Made by a program: the position numbers and the translations under genes. Shown in pieces: positions 51,982-61,829 of a stretch of 64,000 nucleotides of DNA. Every line of letters begins with the position of its first letter. Position 1 is the stretch's first letter. The DNA is taken from positions 1 to 64,000 of the forward strand of contig CAVTDW010000023.1 of assembly GCA_963733505.1 (NCBI GenBank). Direction: 5' to 3'. Source of the DNA: JALYXV01 sp963733505 (GTDB taxonomy: Bacteria > Actinomycetota > Acidimicrobiia > Acidimicrobiales > Palsa-688). The notes under the pieces were generated by a model. The model did not search any database. It was given only the letters and a program-made list of their open reading frames with translations, and was not told where the DNA came from.

Positions 51982-54267
51982 TTAGAGGAGGTCTTCGTCG
52001 AGCAGGAGGCCTCGACCCCCGCACGTCGGGCAGGTCTCGGAGAACGATTCGACCAGCCCCTCGGAAACCCGTTTCCGGGTCATCTCGATCAGACCCAGCT
52101 CGGAGATGTCGAACACCTGGGTTCGGGTCTTGTCCCGGGCCAGGGCCTCCCGGAATGCCCGGGCCACCTCGGCCCGGTTGGCGGCAATCTCCATGTCGAT
52201 GAAGTCGATGACGATGATGCCGCCGATGTCGCGCAAGCGCAGCTGGCGGGCGATTTCCTCCGCCGCCTCGAGGTTGTTGCGAAAGACCGTCTCCTCGAGA
52301 TTGGAGGTGCCGACGTTCTTGCCGGTGTTGACATCGATGACCGTGAGCGCCTCGGTCCGCTCGATGATGAGCGAACCACCCGAGGGCAGCCACACCTTAC
52401 GATCGAGCGCCTTGTGCACCTGCTCGTGCACGTGATAGCGCTCGAAGATCGGCAGCGGGTTGTCGCTGTCACCGGCAAACTCCACCCGGTCGGCCAGGTC
52501 GGGACTGATGCTGGCGACGTAGTCGCGCACCTCCTCGAACAGTGCCGGATCGTCGATCACCACCCCGCGATAGTCGTTGTTGAACTCCTCCCGGATCACC
52601 CGTACCGCCATGTCTGGTTCGCGATATAGCAGAGCCGGCGACTTGGCCCGCTTGGCACGGGTGTCGATCTCGTCCCACTGCCGCAGTAGCCGGGCCACGT
52701 CGCGGCGAAGCTCGTCGGCCGAGGCCCCCTCGGCCGCAGTGCGCACGATGAGGCCGTGTCCCGCCGGGCGGATATCGTCCAGGATCCGCCGCAGCCGTTT
52801 GCGCTCGTCGTCGGCCAGGCGCTTGGAGATCCCGTAGGTGTCGCTTCCCGGGATGAGGACGACGAAGCGGCCCGGGAGGGAAACCTCTTGGCTGAGGCGC
52901 GCCCCCTTGGTCCCGATGGGGTTCTTGGTGACCTGGCAGACGATCGTCTGGCCTACCTTCAACAGCTGCTCGATGCGGGCGTCGCGGCTCTGGCCGCCAC
53001 CCCGGCCGCGCGTCGCCTTGCCCCCGCCCGCGTCACCCTCGAGGTCGTCACGGTCGTAGCGCACGTCGCCCCGATAGAGGACGGCGTTCTTCGGCGTACC
53101 GATGTCGACGAACGCCGCCTCCATGCCAGGCAGGACGTTCTGCACCCGGCCGAGGTAGATGTTGCCGTCGATCTGGGTGGCATCGTCTGCTGGCCGCGAG
53201 ACGTAGTGCTCGATCAGCGACCGGCCTTCGAGCACCGCGATCTGAGTGGCGTTGGGCTGGACGTGGACCAACATGAGGTAACGGCCGACCGGCCGTCCCT
53301 TGCGCTCCCGGCCCTTGCGCCGTTCCAGGGTCTCGGCGTCGACCTCGGCGGAGTCGTCGACACCGGCGCCGGCGCCCGCCGGGCCGCGCCCGCCCCGACC
53401 TCCACGGCGGCGGCGGCGGCGCCCGTCTCCTTCGTCGTCCCAGCTCTGACCACCGTCATCGCCGTCGTCACCGTCGCGCACGGGGAGCCGGGGCGGCGAG
53501 CCACTGCGCCCCCCGACCTTGACCGGGTCTGACGGGCCCGCCACACCCGGTGCCGCGGGCGTGCCGGCCAAGCCGGGGGTTCGTCCGGCGCTGCCCTTCG
53601 GTGCACCGGCGGCACCGTTCCTCCCGCCTCCGTCACGGGCCCTACCCCCACGGTTGGCGCCGCGACCGGTCCCGCCACCGCTCGCGCCGGGGGCACGAGC
53701 GATGCCGCCGCCCGGGGGTCCTGCGGCTGCCGGTGCCGGCGCCGGCCGGCTGTCGCCGATCTTCGGCTTCGCCCGCAGCACCGACGACGTCGCCGCCGGG
53801 TTCGCCGCCATGGTGTCGTCGGGTGCGACCCCCGGCACCTCGGCGGCCGCGGGGCGATCCAGCGCGATCAGGGTCGGGGGCCCGCCGCCGTCGCCCCCAG
53901 GGATGTCGCCGCCGGGGCCGGCGCCGTCGCCGCCAGGGATGTCGCCGCCGTGGTCGTCGCCGCCGTTGTCGTCGCGATCGTCGTAGTCGTCGTGACCGTC
54001 ATTGCCCCCACTTCCAGAGGCGTCGGATCCGCCGGGTCCAGTCCCCGCCGCCGTCCCAGTCGATCGGCTGCGGTTGCGGCCGCCGCGCGATCCTCGGCGG
54101 CGACGCCTGGCCGGGGTGCCAATGCTGGTCGCGGGCGCAGCCGCGTCAGTTGGAGGCGAGGGCAGCGATTCGACGGCGGGGCCGGCAGGACTGTCCAGGG
54201 CAGGGCGGGGCGCCGCGGGCGGCGGGCCTTCTGAGCCCACCGGGTGGTCGGGTAGTGCGTCGGACAT
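51982..54267 (-). CDS. RNase E/G family endoribonuclease
   Basis: 761 residues. The first 330 are a long, disordered, Gly/Asp/Arg/Pro-rich extension containing GGDIPGGDG repeated twice and a basic block (RRRRRRGGRGGRG). The catalytic part has the S1 domain (DIGTPKNAVLYRGDV), DVNTGK and IDFIDM (metal Asp ligands), and the Zn-link CPTCGGRG. It is complete but lacks a C-terminal scaffold of E. coli RNase E type; the scaffold is N-terminal as in mycobacteria. It processes rRNA and mRNA. Confidence 0.93.
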   Translation of the reverse strand: MSDALPDHPVGSEGPPPAAPRPALDSPAGPAVESLPSPPTDAAAPATSIGTPARRRRRGSRGGRNRSRSTGTAAGTGPGGSDASGSGGNDGHDDYDDRDDNGGDDHGGDIPGGDGAGPGGDIPGGDGGGPPTLIALDRPAAAEVPGVAPDDTMAANPAATSSVLRAKPKIGDSRPAPAPAAAGPPGGGIARAPGASGGGTGRGANRGGRARDGGGRNGAAGAPKGSAGRTPGLAGTPAAPGVAGPSDPVKVGGRSGSPPRLPVRDGDDGDDGGQSWDDEGDGRRRRRRGGRGGRGPAGAGAGVDDSAEVDAETLERRKGRERKGRPVGRYLMLVHVQPNATQIAVLEGRSLIEHYVSRPADDATQIDGNIYLGRVQNVLPGMEAAFVDIGTPKNAVLYRGDVRYDRDDLEGDAGGGKATRGRGGGQSRDARIEQLLKVGQTIVCQVTKNPIGTKGARLSQEVSLPGRFVVLIPGSDTYGISKRLADDERKRLRRILDDIRPAGHGLIVRTAAEGASADELRRDVARLLRQWDEIDTRAKRAKSPALLYREPDMAVRVIREEFNNDYRGVVIDDPALFEEVRDYVASISPDLADRVEFAGDSDNPLPIFERYHVHEQVHKALDRKVWLPSGGSLIIERTEALTVIDVNTGKNVGTSNLEETVFRNNLEAAEEIARQLRLRDIGGIIVIDFIDMEIAANRAEVARAFREALARDKTRTQVFDISELGLIEMTRKRVSEGLVESFSETCPTCGGRGLLLDEDLL

Positions 54268-54282
54268 GGTGGTGTTCCCTTC

Positions 54283-55032
54283 TCATAACGCACGCTCCAA
54301 GGCGTGCGGCGCGTCCGTCGCCGCGAGTGGGGCCGCGAGGGGCTCCCACCGGGCGCCGTCGCGCTCGATCCATTGATACAGCCGGCGCACGAAGCGCTCC
54401 TCGAGGTCGGGGCCGAGTGCCCCGACCAGCTCCGTCGGACGCAGGCTGCGGGGCTGGGTGCCCAGCTCGCATTCCAACCATGCGCCGTCGACAGTCTCGT
54501 CGACCTGGCGCATCGCCAAGATGGCCGGCCGGATGTCCTCGACGATGTCCCGACCCTTCCGGGTGCGGGTAATGACGATGGTCTCGGCGGTCAGCAGCTG
54601 GCTCACTCGGGTGTCGATGTCGGGCAGTTGGGAGCCCGGATCGACGGGGGCCACGGCAAGGCGCCAGGTACACGCCGTGACCTCCTCCTGCAGGGAAAGT
54701 GACCGGTCGTTGCTGGCCGACATGGCGAGGACATCAACGCCCTCGGGCAAGGCGGCCGACAAGCCGGCGGACAAACTCTCAAGGTCAAGTAGAGCGTCAG
54801 CTTCAGGCTTTACGTCGTCGCTCAACTCGATATCGAGATACTCGGCTACCGATTCGTAGCCGGTGGACAGGGCCAGGCCGAAGCTGACCTTGGGTCGGGG
54901 CGAGAACCCCTGGGAGTAGGCCACCGGAAGGTTGACCCGGCGAAAGGCCCGCTCCCACATACGGGCGGTGTCACGGTGACTGGTCCAGCGGATCTTGCCC
55001 AACTTGGCGAAGCGGATCCGCAGCCGGGTCAT
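54283..55032 (-). CDS. DUF2344/TIGR03936 protein
   Basis: 249 residues, starting MTRLRIRFAKLGKIRWTSHR, with YSQGFSPRPKVSFGLALSTG, both family hallmarks. It always follows a TIGR03960 radical-SAM gene in many bacteria; here the ATG overlaps the upstream stop by one base (TGATG). Likely partner of that enzyme in RNA modification or ribosome-related chemistry; the reaction is not known. Confidence 0.9.
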   Translation of the reverse strand: MTRLRIRFAKLGKIRWTSHRDTARMWERAFRRVNLPVAYSQGFSPRPKVSFGLALSTGYESVAEYLDIELSDDVKPEADALLDLESLSAGLSAALPEGVDVLAMSASNDRSLSLQEEVTACTWRLAVAPVDPGSQLPDIDTRVSQLLTAETIVITRTRKGRDIVEDIRPAILAMRQVDETVDGAWLECELGTQPRSLRPTELVGALGPDLEERFVRRLYQWIERDGARWEPLAAPLAATDAPHALERAL

Positions 55033-57041
55033 CAGAGACCCACACTGGTGGTGAGGACCGGCGCCGGACGACGAGCGGGCAGCAGGGTCACCGGCACCGC
55101 CCCGCCGGTGGCCAGGTTCTGACCCGTCCCCTGGCTCCCGCCCGCGGGCGCGACGGCCGAAGCCACCACGTGCTCGATCCCGTACTCGGTGCACGCCCCG
55201 CAGTCGTAGCACGGGGTCCACCGGCAGTCGGGCAGGCCGTACTCGGCCAGCGCGTCCTGCCAGTCCTGCCAGAGAAAGTCCCGGTGCAGCCCGGCCGAGA
55301 TGTGATCCCACGGCAGGATCTCCCGGTTGTCGCGGTGACGTTCGACGTACCACTCGATTGACAGTCCATGGCGGTCCATGGCCGCCTCCCAGAGCGACAG
55401 GTCGAAGTGCTCCGACCACTCCTGGAACGTGCCACCGGCGCGCCACACGTCCTCGATTGCCGCGCCGACGCGGCGATCCCCTCGGCTCGCGATGCCCTCG
55501 GCCAGAGTGGCGCGGGGATCGTGCCACCGCAACTGGACCCCCTTTTCCCCCTTCGTCGCGTCCCGCAGCAGGTTGACCCGGCGTTGAAGTTCCGCCACGC
55601 CCACCTGCCCGAACCACTGGAAGGGCGTCTGGGGCTTCGGCACGAAGCCGCCCACCGACGCCGTCACCGAGACCGATTTGGTGTGGCGGCGCCCGACGGC
55701 CACGCAGTTGCGGGCCAGCTCGGCGATCCCGAGGGTGTCTTCGTCGGTCTCGGTGGGCAGCCCGGTGAGGAAGTAGAGCTTGACCCGGCGCCAGCCCTGG
55801 GAGAACGCCGAGTCCACGGCGCCATACAGGTCTTCTTCGGTGATGAGCTTGTTGATGACCTGGCGCATCCGCCACGTCCCGGCTTCGGGGGCAAAGGTCA
55901 GGCCGGTGCGCCGGGCCTTCTGGAGTTCGTTGGCGATGCCCACGGTGAAGGCGTCGACCCGGAGGCTGGGCAGGCTCACCGATACCGGGCCGGCGGGCAC
56001 GGACAGGCCGGTGCACATCGGGTCACCGATGATGCCGCTGACCGCGTCCTGTATGCCCGAGTAGTCGGCGCTCGACAGCGAGGTCAGGCTGACCTCGTCG
56101 TAGCCGGTGCGACGCAGGCCGTCGCGCACCATGCGGCTCACCTGGGCGGCGGGGCGCTCCCGGACCGGCCGGGTGATCATCCCGGCCTGGCAGAACCGGC
56201 AGCCCCGGGTGCAACCCCGGAAGATCTCGACGTTGAGCCGGTCGTGGACCACCTCGGTGAGCGGGACCAGCTGCTGCTTCGGATAGGGCCAGGCCCCCAG
56301 GTCGGCGATGGTGCGCTTGTGGACCTGGGCAGGAACGTCGGGATAGCGGGGCGTGACCTCGACCAGGCGGGGACCGTCGTAGGTGACGTGGTACATCGAC
56401 GGCACGTACACGCCGGGCACGGCGGCCAGGCGCCGGAGGAGCTGTTGACGCGAGCCGGGCGTTGCCCGCCCGGGCGAGCGCTTCCACTCCCCCACGACCT
56501 CGGAGATCTCGGTCACGACCTCCTCGCCGTCGCCGATCACAAACAGGTCGACGAAGTCGGCTAGGGGCTCGGGGTTGAAGGTGCAGTGGCCGCCCGCAGC
56601 CACCAAGGGGTGGCTCTCGTCGCGCCGCTCGGCACGTACCGGGACGCCCGCCAGGTCGATGCAGTTGAGGACGTTCGTGTAGACGAGCTCGGCGGAGAGG
56701 TTGAATGCCAGCAGGTCGAAGTCAGCCGCCGGACGATGCCCGTCGACGGAGAACAGCGGCACGCCGCGGCGGCGCATAGCCTCTTCCATGTCGCCCCACG
56801 GGGCGTAGGCCCGCTCGGCCGCGCTCCCCCCGTGCTCGTTGAGCAGCTCGTACAGGATCTGCAGGCCCTGGTTGGGCAGGCCGATCTCGTAGGTGTCGGG
56901 GTAGATCAGCAGCCAGTCGACCCGCCCGGGGCGCGACGAAGGGTCCGGTACCACCATCCCGTCTTCGCAGCCGATGTAACGAGCCGGCTTTTGTACCCGC
57001 GCGAGGAGCGGCTCGATCCTCGGCCAGAGACTGGTTGTCAT
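55032..57041 (-). CDS. B12-binding-like/radical-SAM protein, TIGR03960 type
   Basis: 669 residues from ATG 57041 (an upstream GTG at 57080 is possible). A B12-binding-like N-terminal part (RVDWLLIYPDTYEIGLPNQG) is followed by the 4Fe-4S motif FRGCTRGCRFCQAG and radical-SAM barrel motifs. A C-terminal Cys-rich stretch (WTPCYDCGACTEYGIEH) may bind an additional cluster. Part of the conserved rodA-to-rng neighbourhood. Reaction unknown. Confidence 0.9.
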   Translation of the reverse strand: MTTSLWPRIEPLLARVQKPARYIGCEDGMVVPDPSSRPGRVDWLLIYPDTYEIGLPNQGLQILYELLNEHGGSAAERAYAPWGDMEEAMRRRGVPLFSVDGHRPAADFDLLAFNLSAELVYTNVLNCIDLAGVPVRAERRDESHPLVAAGGHCTFNPEPLADFVDLFVIGDGEEVVTEISEVVGEWKRSPGRATPGSRQQLLRRLAAVPGVYVPSMYHVTYDGPRLVEVTPRYPDVPAQVHKRTIADLGAWPYPKQQLVPLTEVVHDRLNVEIFRGCTRGCRFCQAGMITRPVRERPAAQVSRMVRDGLRRTGYDEVSLTSLSSADYSGIQDAVSGIIGDPMCTGLSVPAGPVSVSLPSLRVDAFTVGIANELQKARRTGLTFAPEAGTWRMRQVINKLITEEDLYGAVDSAFSQGWRRVKLYFLTGLPTETDEDTLGIAELARNCVAVGRRHTKSVSVTASVGGFVPKPQTPFQWFGQVGVAELQRRVNLLRDATKGEKGVQLRWHDPRATLAEGIASRGDRRVGAAIEDVWRAGGTFQEWSEHFDLSLWEAAMDRHGLSIEWYVERHRDNREILPWDHISAGLHRDFLWQDWQDALAEYGLPDCRWTPCYDCGACTEYGIEHVVASAVAPAGGSQGTGQNLATGGAVPVTLLPARRPAPVLTTSVGL

Positions 57042-57163
57042 CTCCCCCGCCAGTGTAGCGGTCCACCTCTGCGGGTCCACGGGGCCCAGCTGGCTGAGGC
57101 TGCCCCCGCAGGCCCAGTTCGGTGTGATTTCGAGGTCCTGCGGGGATCAGACGTGGCGGTCGA

Positions 57164-58324
57164 CTAGCTGTAGCGGCGCATGTGCACGTTGAGCACCAGG
57201 CCGACGGCCGCGAACGCGGTCACGATCGACGAGCCGCCGTAGCTCATGAACGGCAGCGGGATGCCGGTGATCGGCATGATCCCCATGGTCATGCCCACGT
57301 TCTGGAAGATCTGGAACACCAGCATCGCCAGCACCCCGACGCAGATCAACGTCCCGGTGGGGTCCCGGGCCGTGGTCGCCGCTCGCCAGGTGCGCCAGAC
57401 GATCAACACGAACAAGCTCAACAGCAGCGCCGAGCCGACCAACCCCAGTTGCTCACCGACGGCGGTGAAGATGAAGTCCGTCTGCTGCTCGGGCACATAC
57501 GACAAGTTGGTCTGCGACCCCTTGAACAGGCCCTTGCCCGAGATCCCACCCGAGCTGATCGTGATCTTCGACTGGTTGAGGTTATAGGTGGCCTGGACGT
57601 TGCTGTTGGAGTCGAGGAACGCCGTCAGACGGTCCCGCTGGTACTGCTTCAAGGCGCCGAAGTGTAAGACCGCGACCACCGCCACGACCCCCACCACGAC
57701 CAGCACCGCCAGATGCCGGGTCTGCAGGCCGCCCACGAGCAGCACACCCACCAGGATCGCCCCGATCACCAGCGCCGTCCCCAGGTCGGGTTGGCGGTAG
57801 ATCAGCGCCAGGGGCACGGCGGCCAACCCGAGAACCACCATGAGTTCGCGGCCGCCCAAGCGTCCCTTGTAACTGGCACAGATGCCGGCCAACCCGACGA
57901 TGACCGCGATCTTGGCGAACTCCGATGGCTCCAACTGGTAGGCCCCGATCTGGAACCAGGCCTGGGCGCCTTTGCTCTTCTTGCCCAGCGGGGAGAGGAT
58001 CAGGACCAGCGCCACGACGCTGGCGACGTAGAAGGCCGGGGCGAAATCCTTCAGCCGGCGGTAGTCGATCGAAGCCACGACGCCCATGACGACGATGCCG
58101 ACCAGAACGAAGGCGACCTGGCGCTTCAGGTAGTAGCCGGGGTCGAGGCCCTGGGCGATCAGCTTGTCCCGGGTGGCGCTGTAGATCATCAGCAGCCCGA
58201 ACGACGCCACCCCGATCGTCGCCAGCGCCAATCCCAGGTCGATGTGGCGCCAGGCAGCCGCCGGTGTCCGGCGAGCCGACCCCGAGATGCCCACCCCCCG
58301 GCGTGGTACTGATACCGAGGCCAT
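57164..58324 (-). CDS. rodA: RodA/FtsW-type peptidoglycan polymerase
   Basis: 386 residues from ATG 58324 (GGAAAGGAC before it). Ten hydrophobic segments and the SEDS motifs QPDLGTALVIGAIL, KGSQTNLSYVPEQQTDFIF and GIPLPFMSYGGSSIVTAF. It polymerises glycan strands with the class B PBP encoded upstream. Two bases separate it from mrdA. Confidence 0.95.
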   Translation of the reverse strand: MASVSVPRRGVGISGSARRTPAAAWRHIDLGLALATIGVASFGLLMIYSATRDKLIAQGLDPGYYLKRQVAFVLVGIVVMGVVASIDYRRLKDFAPAFYVASVVALVLILSPLGKKSKGAQAWFQIGAYQLEPSEFAKIAVIVGLAGICASYKGRLGGRELMVVLGLAAVPLALIYRQPDLGTALVIGAILVGVLLVGGLQTRHLAVLVVVGVVAVVAVLHFGALKQYQRDRLTAFLDSNSNVQATYNLNQSKITISSGGISGKGLFKGSQTNLSYVPEQQTDFIFTAVGEQLGLVGSALLLSLFVLIVWRTWRAATTARDPTGTLICVGVLAMLVFQIFQNVGMTMGIMPITGIPLPFMSYGGSSIVTAFAAVGLVLNVHMRRYS

Positions 58325-58326
58325 GG

Positions 58327-60273
58327 TCAGTCCTTTCCTCCGAGGCCGATTACTACCTGGCCGGGGGTCAGGTTGAAGAGCCCGTCGTAGACACGGCGCA
58401 CGACGGGCGCGGCGGCGTCGGCACCGTACCCCGACTCCTCCATCACCGCCTCGACCACGAACTGGGGATTGTTGGCCGGGGCGAACGACACGAACAGCGA
58501 GGTGGGCGCCTTGCCCTGGACCTGGGCGGTGCCCGTCTTGCCGGCCACGGGGTACTGCGTCAGGGGGAAGCCCGAGAAGGCCGAGTGCGCCGTGCCGTCG
58601 CCATTGCCGGCAACACCCTGGAAGCCGGCCAACATGGCGTCGTGCCATGCCGGCTGGATGTCGATGTGGCCTCTGCCGATGGGCGTGAGCTGCTGAAACA
58701 CCTTGCCCTGCTGATCGGTGATCTTGAGTGCGATCTGCGGCGTCCACACCGTGCCGCCGTTGGCGAAGGTGGCATAGGAGTTTGCCAACTGCAGCGGGGT
58801 GACGGCCACCTCGCCCTGGCCGATCGACGTGTTGACGTTGTCACCCGTGAACCAGTTGCCCTCTTTGTAGACGTTGGGGTTCTGGGCGTGCTCCTTGGCC
58901 CGGCTCGTCTTGTCGGGAACCCTTCCGGACGCCTCGTTGGGCAACGGGATGCCCGACGTGCTCCCGAACCCCAGTTGGCGGGCCACGTTTTGCAGGCCGT
59001 CGTCGCCGTAGCGGGCTCGGTCGTTCCAGAAGGTGGCGCCGATTTGGTAGAAGTAGGCGTCGCTCGACACCGTGATGGCCCGAGACAGGTTGACCTGCCC
59101 GAACGCTTGGTGGTTGTCGTTGGTGAAGCAGCCCGCGACCTGGAATCGGGCCGAGCAGGTCAACTTTCCCACCTGGAGATACCCCCGGTCGTTGAAGTAC
59201 TGGGCGGGGGTGACGATGCCCGACTGCAGTCCGGCCACGGCCGTGACCAGCTTGAAGGTCGACCCGGGGGCGTAGAGGCCCTGGATGGTCCGGTCGTTCA
59301 GGGGGTGACCCGGATCGTTCAGGTACTGGGCGAACTTGGCCTGGCTGATCCCGCCGACGAAGTCCTCGGGGTTGTAGGTGGGGTTGCTGACGAGCGACAG
59401 CACCTCGCCGTTTTGGGGGTTGAGGACCACGACCGCACCGCCGGGGGCGGGGTAGTTCTTGCCGGTCCCCTTGTCGATGTTGAACTTGGCCGCGGCCAGC
59501 CCCTGGGCCAGGGACTCCTCGGCCAGCTTCTGGACGTTGATGTCGATCGACAGCCACACGTCGTGTCCCTGCACCGGTGCTTGGGCCGCCACCCGGTCGA
59601 GCACCCGTCCCTTGGAGTCGACCTGCAGCTTGGTCACGCCGGGGCGCCCTCGCAGCGCGTCCTCGTACGCCGCCTCGACGCCGGTCTTACCGATCTGGTC
59701 GTCGGCCTGGTAGCCCTGGCGCTTGCGGTTCGGGGTCAGCTCCTGGCCGCTGATCTGGCTGACGTAGCCGAGAATGTTGGCGGCCACCGACCCGAAGGGG
59801 TAGGACCGCACGGCAACCGCCTGGGCCTCCACCCCCGGGAACTCGGATTGGTGCTCGCGGAGGTAGACGACCACGGCCGGCTTCACATTGACGGCCAGCG
59901 GTACCGGCACATAGGGGCTGTACCGGGGATCTTTGACCTTTTGCAGCAGATCGTCGTTGGAGACATTGAGCAACAGCGCCAGGCGGCTGACCACCTCGGG
60001 TTCCGCCTTGGCCGTGACCCGGCTGATCGTGACGACTTCCGACACCGAGTTGTCGACCAGCACCTTGCCGTTGCGGTCCAGAATGCGACCCCGGGCGGCA
60101 GGGGCATAGACGAGGCGGACCGAGTTGTCCTGCGCCGCCGCCTGGGCCTTGGGTTCGTTGATGACCTGGAGAAACCACAGCCGGGCGAAGAGGGACGCGA
60201 ACAGGCACACGATCACGACCGCTAAAACCGTGAGACGGACCTGAGCCGACGGCGCCTCGGAGTGCGTGCTCAT
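58327..60273 (-). CDS. mrdA: Penicillin-binding protein 2 (class B transpeptidase)
   Basis: 648 residues with one N-terminal membrane helix (VRLTVLAVVIVCLFASLFA), a dimerisation domain (ARGRILDRNGKVLVDN) and a transpeptidase domain with STFK (PGSTFKLVTAV), SSD (TVSSDAYFYQ) and KTGT (VAGKTGTAQVQG). It cross-links peptidoglycan during elongation, working with RodA. Start overlaps mreD stop by four bases. Confidence 0.96.
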   Translation of the reverse strand: MSTHSEAPSAQVRLTVLAVVIVCLFASLFARLWFLQVINEPKAQAAAQDNSVRLVYAPAARGRILDRNGKVLVDNSVSEVVTISRVTAKAEPEVVSRLALLLNVSNDDLLQKVKDPRYSPYVPVPLAVNVKPAVVVYLREHQSEFPGVEAQAVAVRSYPFGSVAANILGYVSQISGQELTPNRKRQGYQADDQIGKTGVEAAYEDALRGRPGVTKLQVDSKGRVLDRVAAQAPVQGHDVWLSIDINVQKLAEESLAQGLAAAKFNIDKGTGKNYPAPGGAVVVLNPQNGEVLSLVSNPTYNPEDFVGGISQAKFAQYLNDPGHPLNDRTIQGLYAPGSTFKLVTAVAGLQSGIVTPAQYFNDRGYLQVGKLTCSARFQVAGCFTNDNHQAFGQVNLSRAITVSSDAYFYQIGATFWNDRARYGDDGLQNVARQLGFGSTSGIPLPNEASGRVPDKTSRAKEHAQNPNVYKEGNWFTGDNVNTSIGQGEVAVTPLQLANSYATFANGGTVWTPQIALKITDQQGKVFQQLTPIGRGHIDIQPAWHDAMLAGFQGVAGNGDGTAHSAFSGFPLTQYPVAGKTGTAQVQGKAPTSLFVSFAPANNPQFVVEAVMEESGYGADAAAPVVRRVYDGLFNLTPGQVVIGLGGKD

Positions 60274-60935
60274 CGGACCAGACCCGAGCGACCCGACCGT
60301 CCCAGACCCGACCGACCCGGGCGCGCCGCCAGCCGCAACGAGTGGCGGGCCGCGGTCGACGAGATCTCACTTCCCGCCTGGCCGGCGCGCAGTGAGCCAA
60401 ACGACGCGCCCGTCGAACCAGGCGATCCCTGCGTCGCGGACGCCGCCCACCCGACGACCCGGCAGACGGGGGCGGCGATAACGGCGTTCATCACACCGAC
60501 GAGCAGGGCGGTCTTCACGATGTCGACGGGCCCTATTTTGGTCAGCTGGGACTGGCCGATCATGGCACCGGTCAGAACAAAGATGATCACGCCTGCGGTG
60601 CTGGCGACCAAGGCCGTTGCCGGCGCCAGCAGCCAACCCTCCTGGAGGACGGTGCGGCGCACCGACCCGACGGCGTAGCCGACCACGCTGAAGGCCAGCG
60701 CCGACAACCCGAGCGGTGTGGTGACGAGGAACAGGTCGGCCAGCAACCCGGCCGCGAACCCAACCTGGCCACCGAGCTCAGGGCCACCGACCAGCCCCGC
60801 GCACACCGTGCACAGGAGGAGGAGATCGGCGCACACGCCGAGGATCCGCAGGTCGGGAACCACCGTCGTCTGCAGGACCAGCGCCAGCACCAGCAACCCG
60901 CCGAGGCGGAGGCGAGCCGTGAGCGCAGGGCTCAT
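60270..60935 (-). CDS. mreD: Rod-shape protein MreD
   Basis: 221 residues, five or six hydrophobic helices (LLVLALVLQTTVVPDLRILG is the typical start), then a 50-residue Ser/Ala/Arg-rich tail ending GRSGLGRSGRSGLVR. Position between mreC and mrdA is standard. The tail is longer than in most MreD proteins. Confidence 0.9.
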   Translation of the reverse strand: MSPALTARLRLGGLLVLALVLQTTVVPDLRILGVCADLLLLCTVCAGLVGGPELGGQVGFAAGLLADLFLVTTPLGLSALAFSVVGYAVGSVRRTVLQEGWLLAPATALVASTAGVIIFVLTGAMIGQSQLTKIGPVDIVKTALLVGVMNAVIAAPVCRVVGWAASATQGSPGSTGASFGSLRAGQAGSEISSTAARHSLRLAARPGRSGLGRSGRSGLVR

Positions 60936-60969
60936 CGGCCCCGGGGGGGGCGCGGGAGCGGACGGTGGG

Positions 60970-61806
60970 TCACGACTGCGGCGACCATTGCAATACCCGG
61001 ACGTACTCCAGTCGGGCCAGGTCGGCGGTCGGGACGATCGTCACGTCTTGCTGCAACTGGCCGGGTGCCGTCTTGACCGACCGCACGGTCGCGACGGGGA
61101 TGTCCTTGGGGTACTGCTCCAGGTTGAGCCCACTCGTCACCAGCTTGTCGCCCGTCTTGATCTGAGTGGTGGCATCCACCAACTCCAGGTTCAGGGGATT
61201 CCCCCGACCGGTGCCGTCGGCCACGAACACCGAGCCGTTGGTCGTCAGCCGCACTCCCACGCTGAAGGTGGGATCGGTCAGGAGCAAGACCGTCGACCGC
61301 TCGGACGACACCTGGGCCACCCGACCGACCAGTCCTCCGCCGGTGACGACCGGCATGTTGACCGCGATCCCGGCGTTGGTGCCCCGGTTGATCTGGATCG
61401 AAACCTCGAAGTTGGACGAGGTGGTGTCCACCACCTGGGCAGTGACGGTGGGGATGTTGCCCACGAAATCCAGGTGCGCCTGTTCCGAGAGGATCTTCAG
61501 CTCCCGCTGCGCGTCCGACGCGCCCAAGGCCTGACCCCTCGCCTGGGCCAGCTGATCACGAAGCTGGGCATTTTCCCGCTTGAGCGATCCGTAGTGGAAC
61601 GCACCGGTGAAGAAGTCGCCGATCGGTCGCAGCACCGAGTGCGTCGCCGACTGGACCGGGGCGAACACGTCGTGGGCCCGGCCTCGGATCGAGCCGGTCA
61701 GGCCGCCCCCGTTGGCCCGGGTGTCGACCGTTACCAGCGTGATGGCCGTGAGGACCAGGAGGAGGAGTACGAATCGCGGTCGTGCGCTCCGGCGGTAGGC
61801 AGCCAC
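60970..61806 (-). CDS. mreC: Rod-shape protein MreC
   Basis: 278 residues from GTG 61806. N-terminal membrane helix (FVLLLLVLTAITLVTVDTR), a coiled coil (LKRENAQLRDQLAQARGQAL) and beta domains with VVTGGGLVGRV and TDPTFSVGVRL. It links MreB, MreD and PBP2 across the membrane. Confidence 0.95.
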   Translation of the reverse strand: MAAYRRSARPRFVLLLLVLTAITLVTVDTRANGGGLTGSIRGRAHDVFAPVQSATHSVLRPIGDFFTGAFHYGSLKRENAQLRDQLAQARGQALGASDAQRELKILSEQAHLDFVGNIPTVTAQVVDTTSSNFEVSIQINRGTNAGIAVNMPVVTGGGLVGRVAQVSSERSTVLLLTDPTFSVGVRLTTNGSVFVADGTGRGNPLNLELVDATTQIKTGDKLVTSGLNLEQYPKDIPVATVRSVKTAPGQLQQDVTIVPTADLARLEYVRVLQWSPQS

Positions 61807-61829
61807 GGAGAATCAGCGGTGTGACGGAA

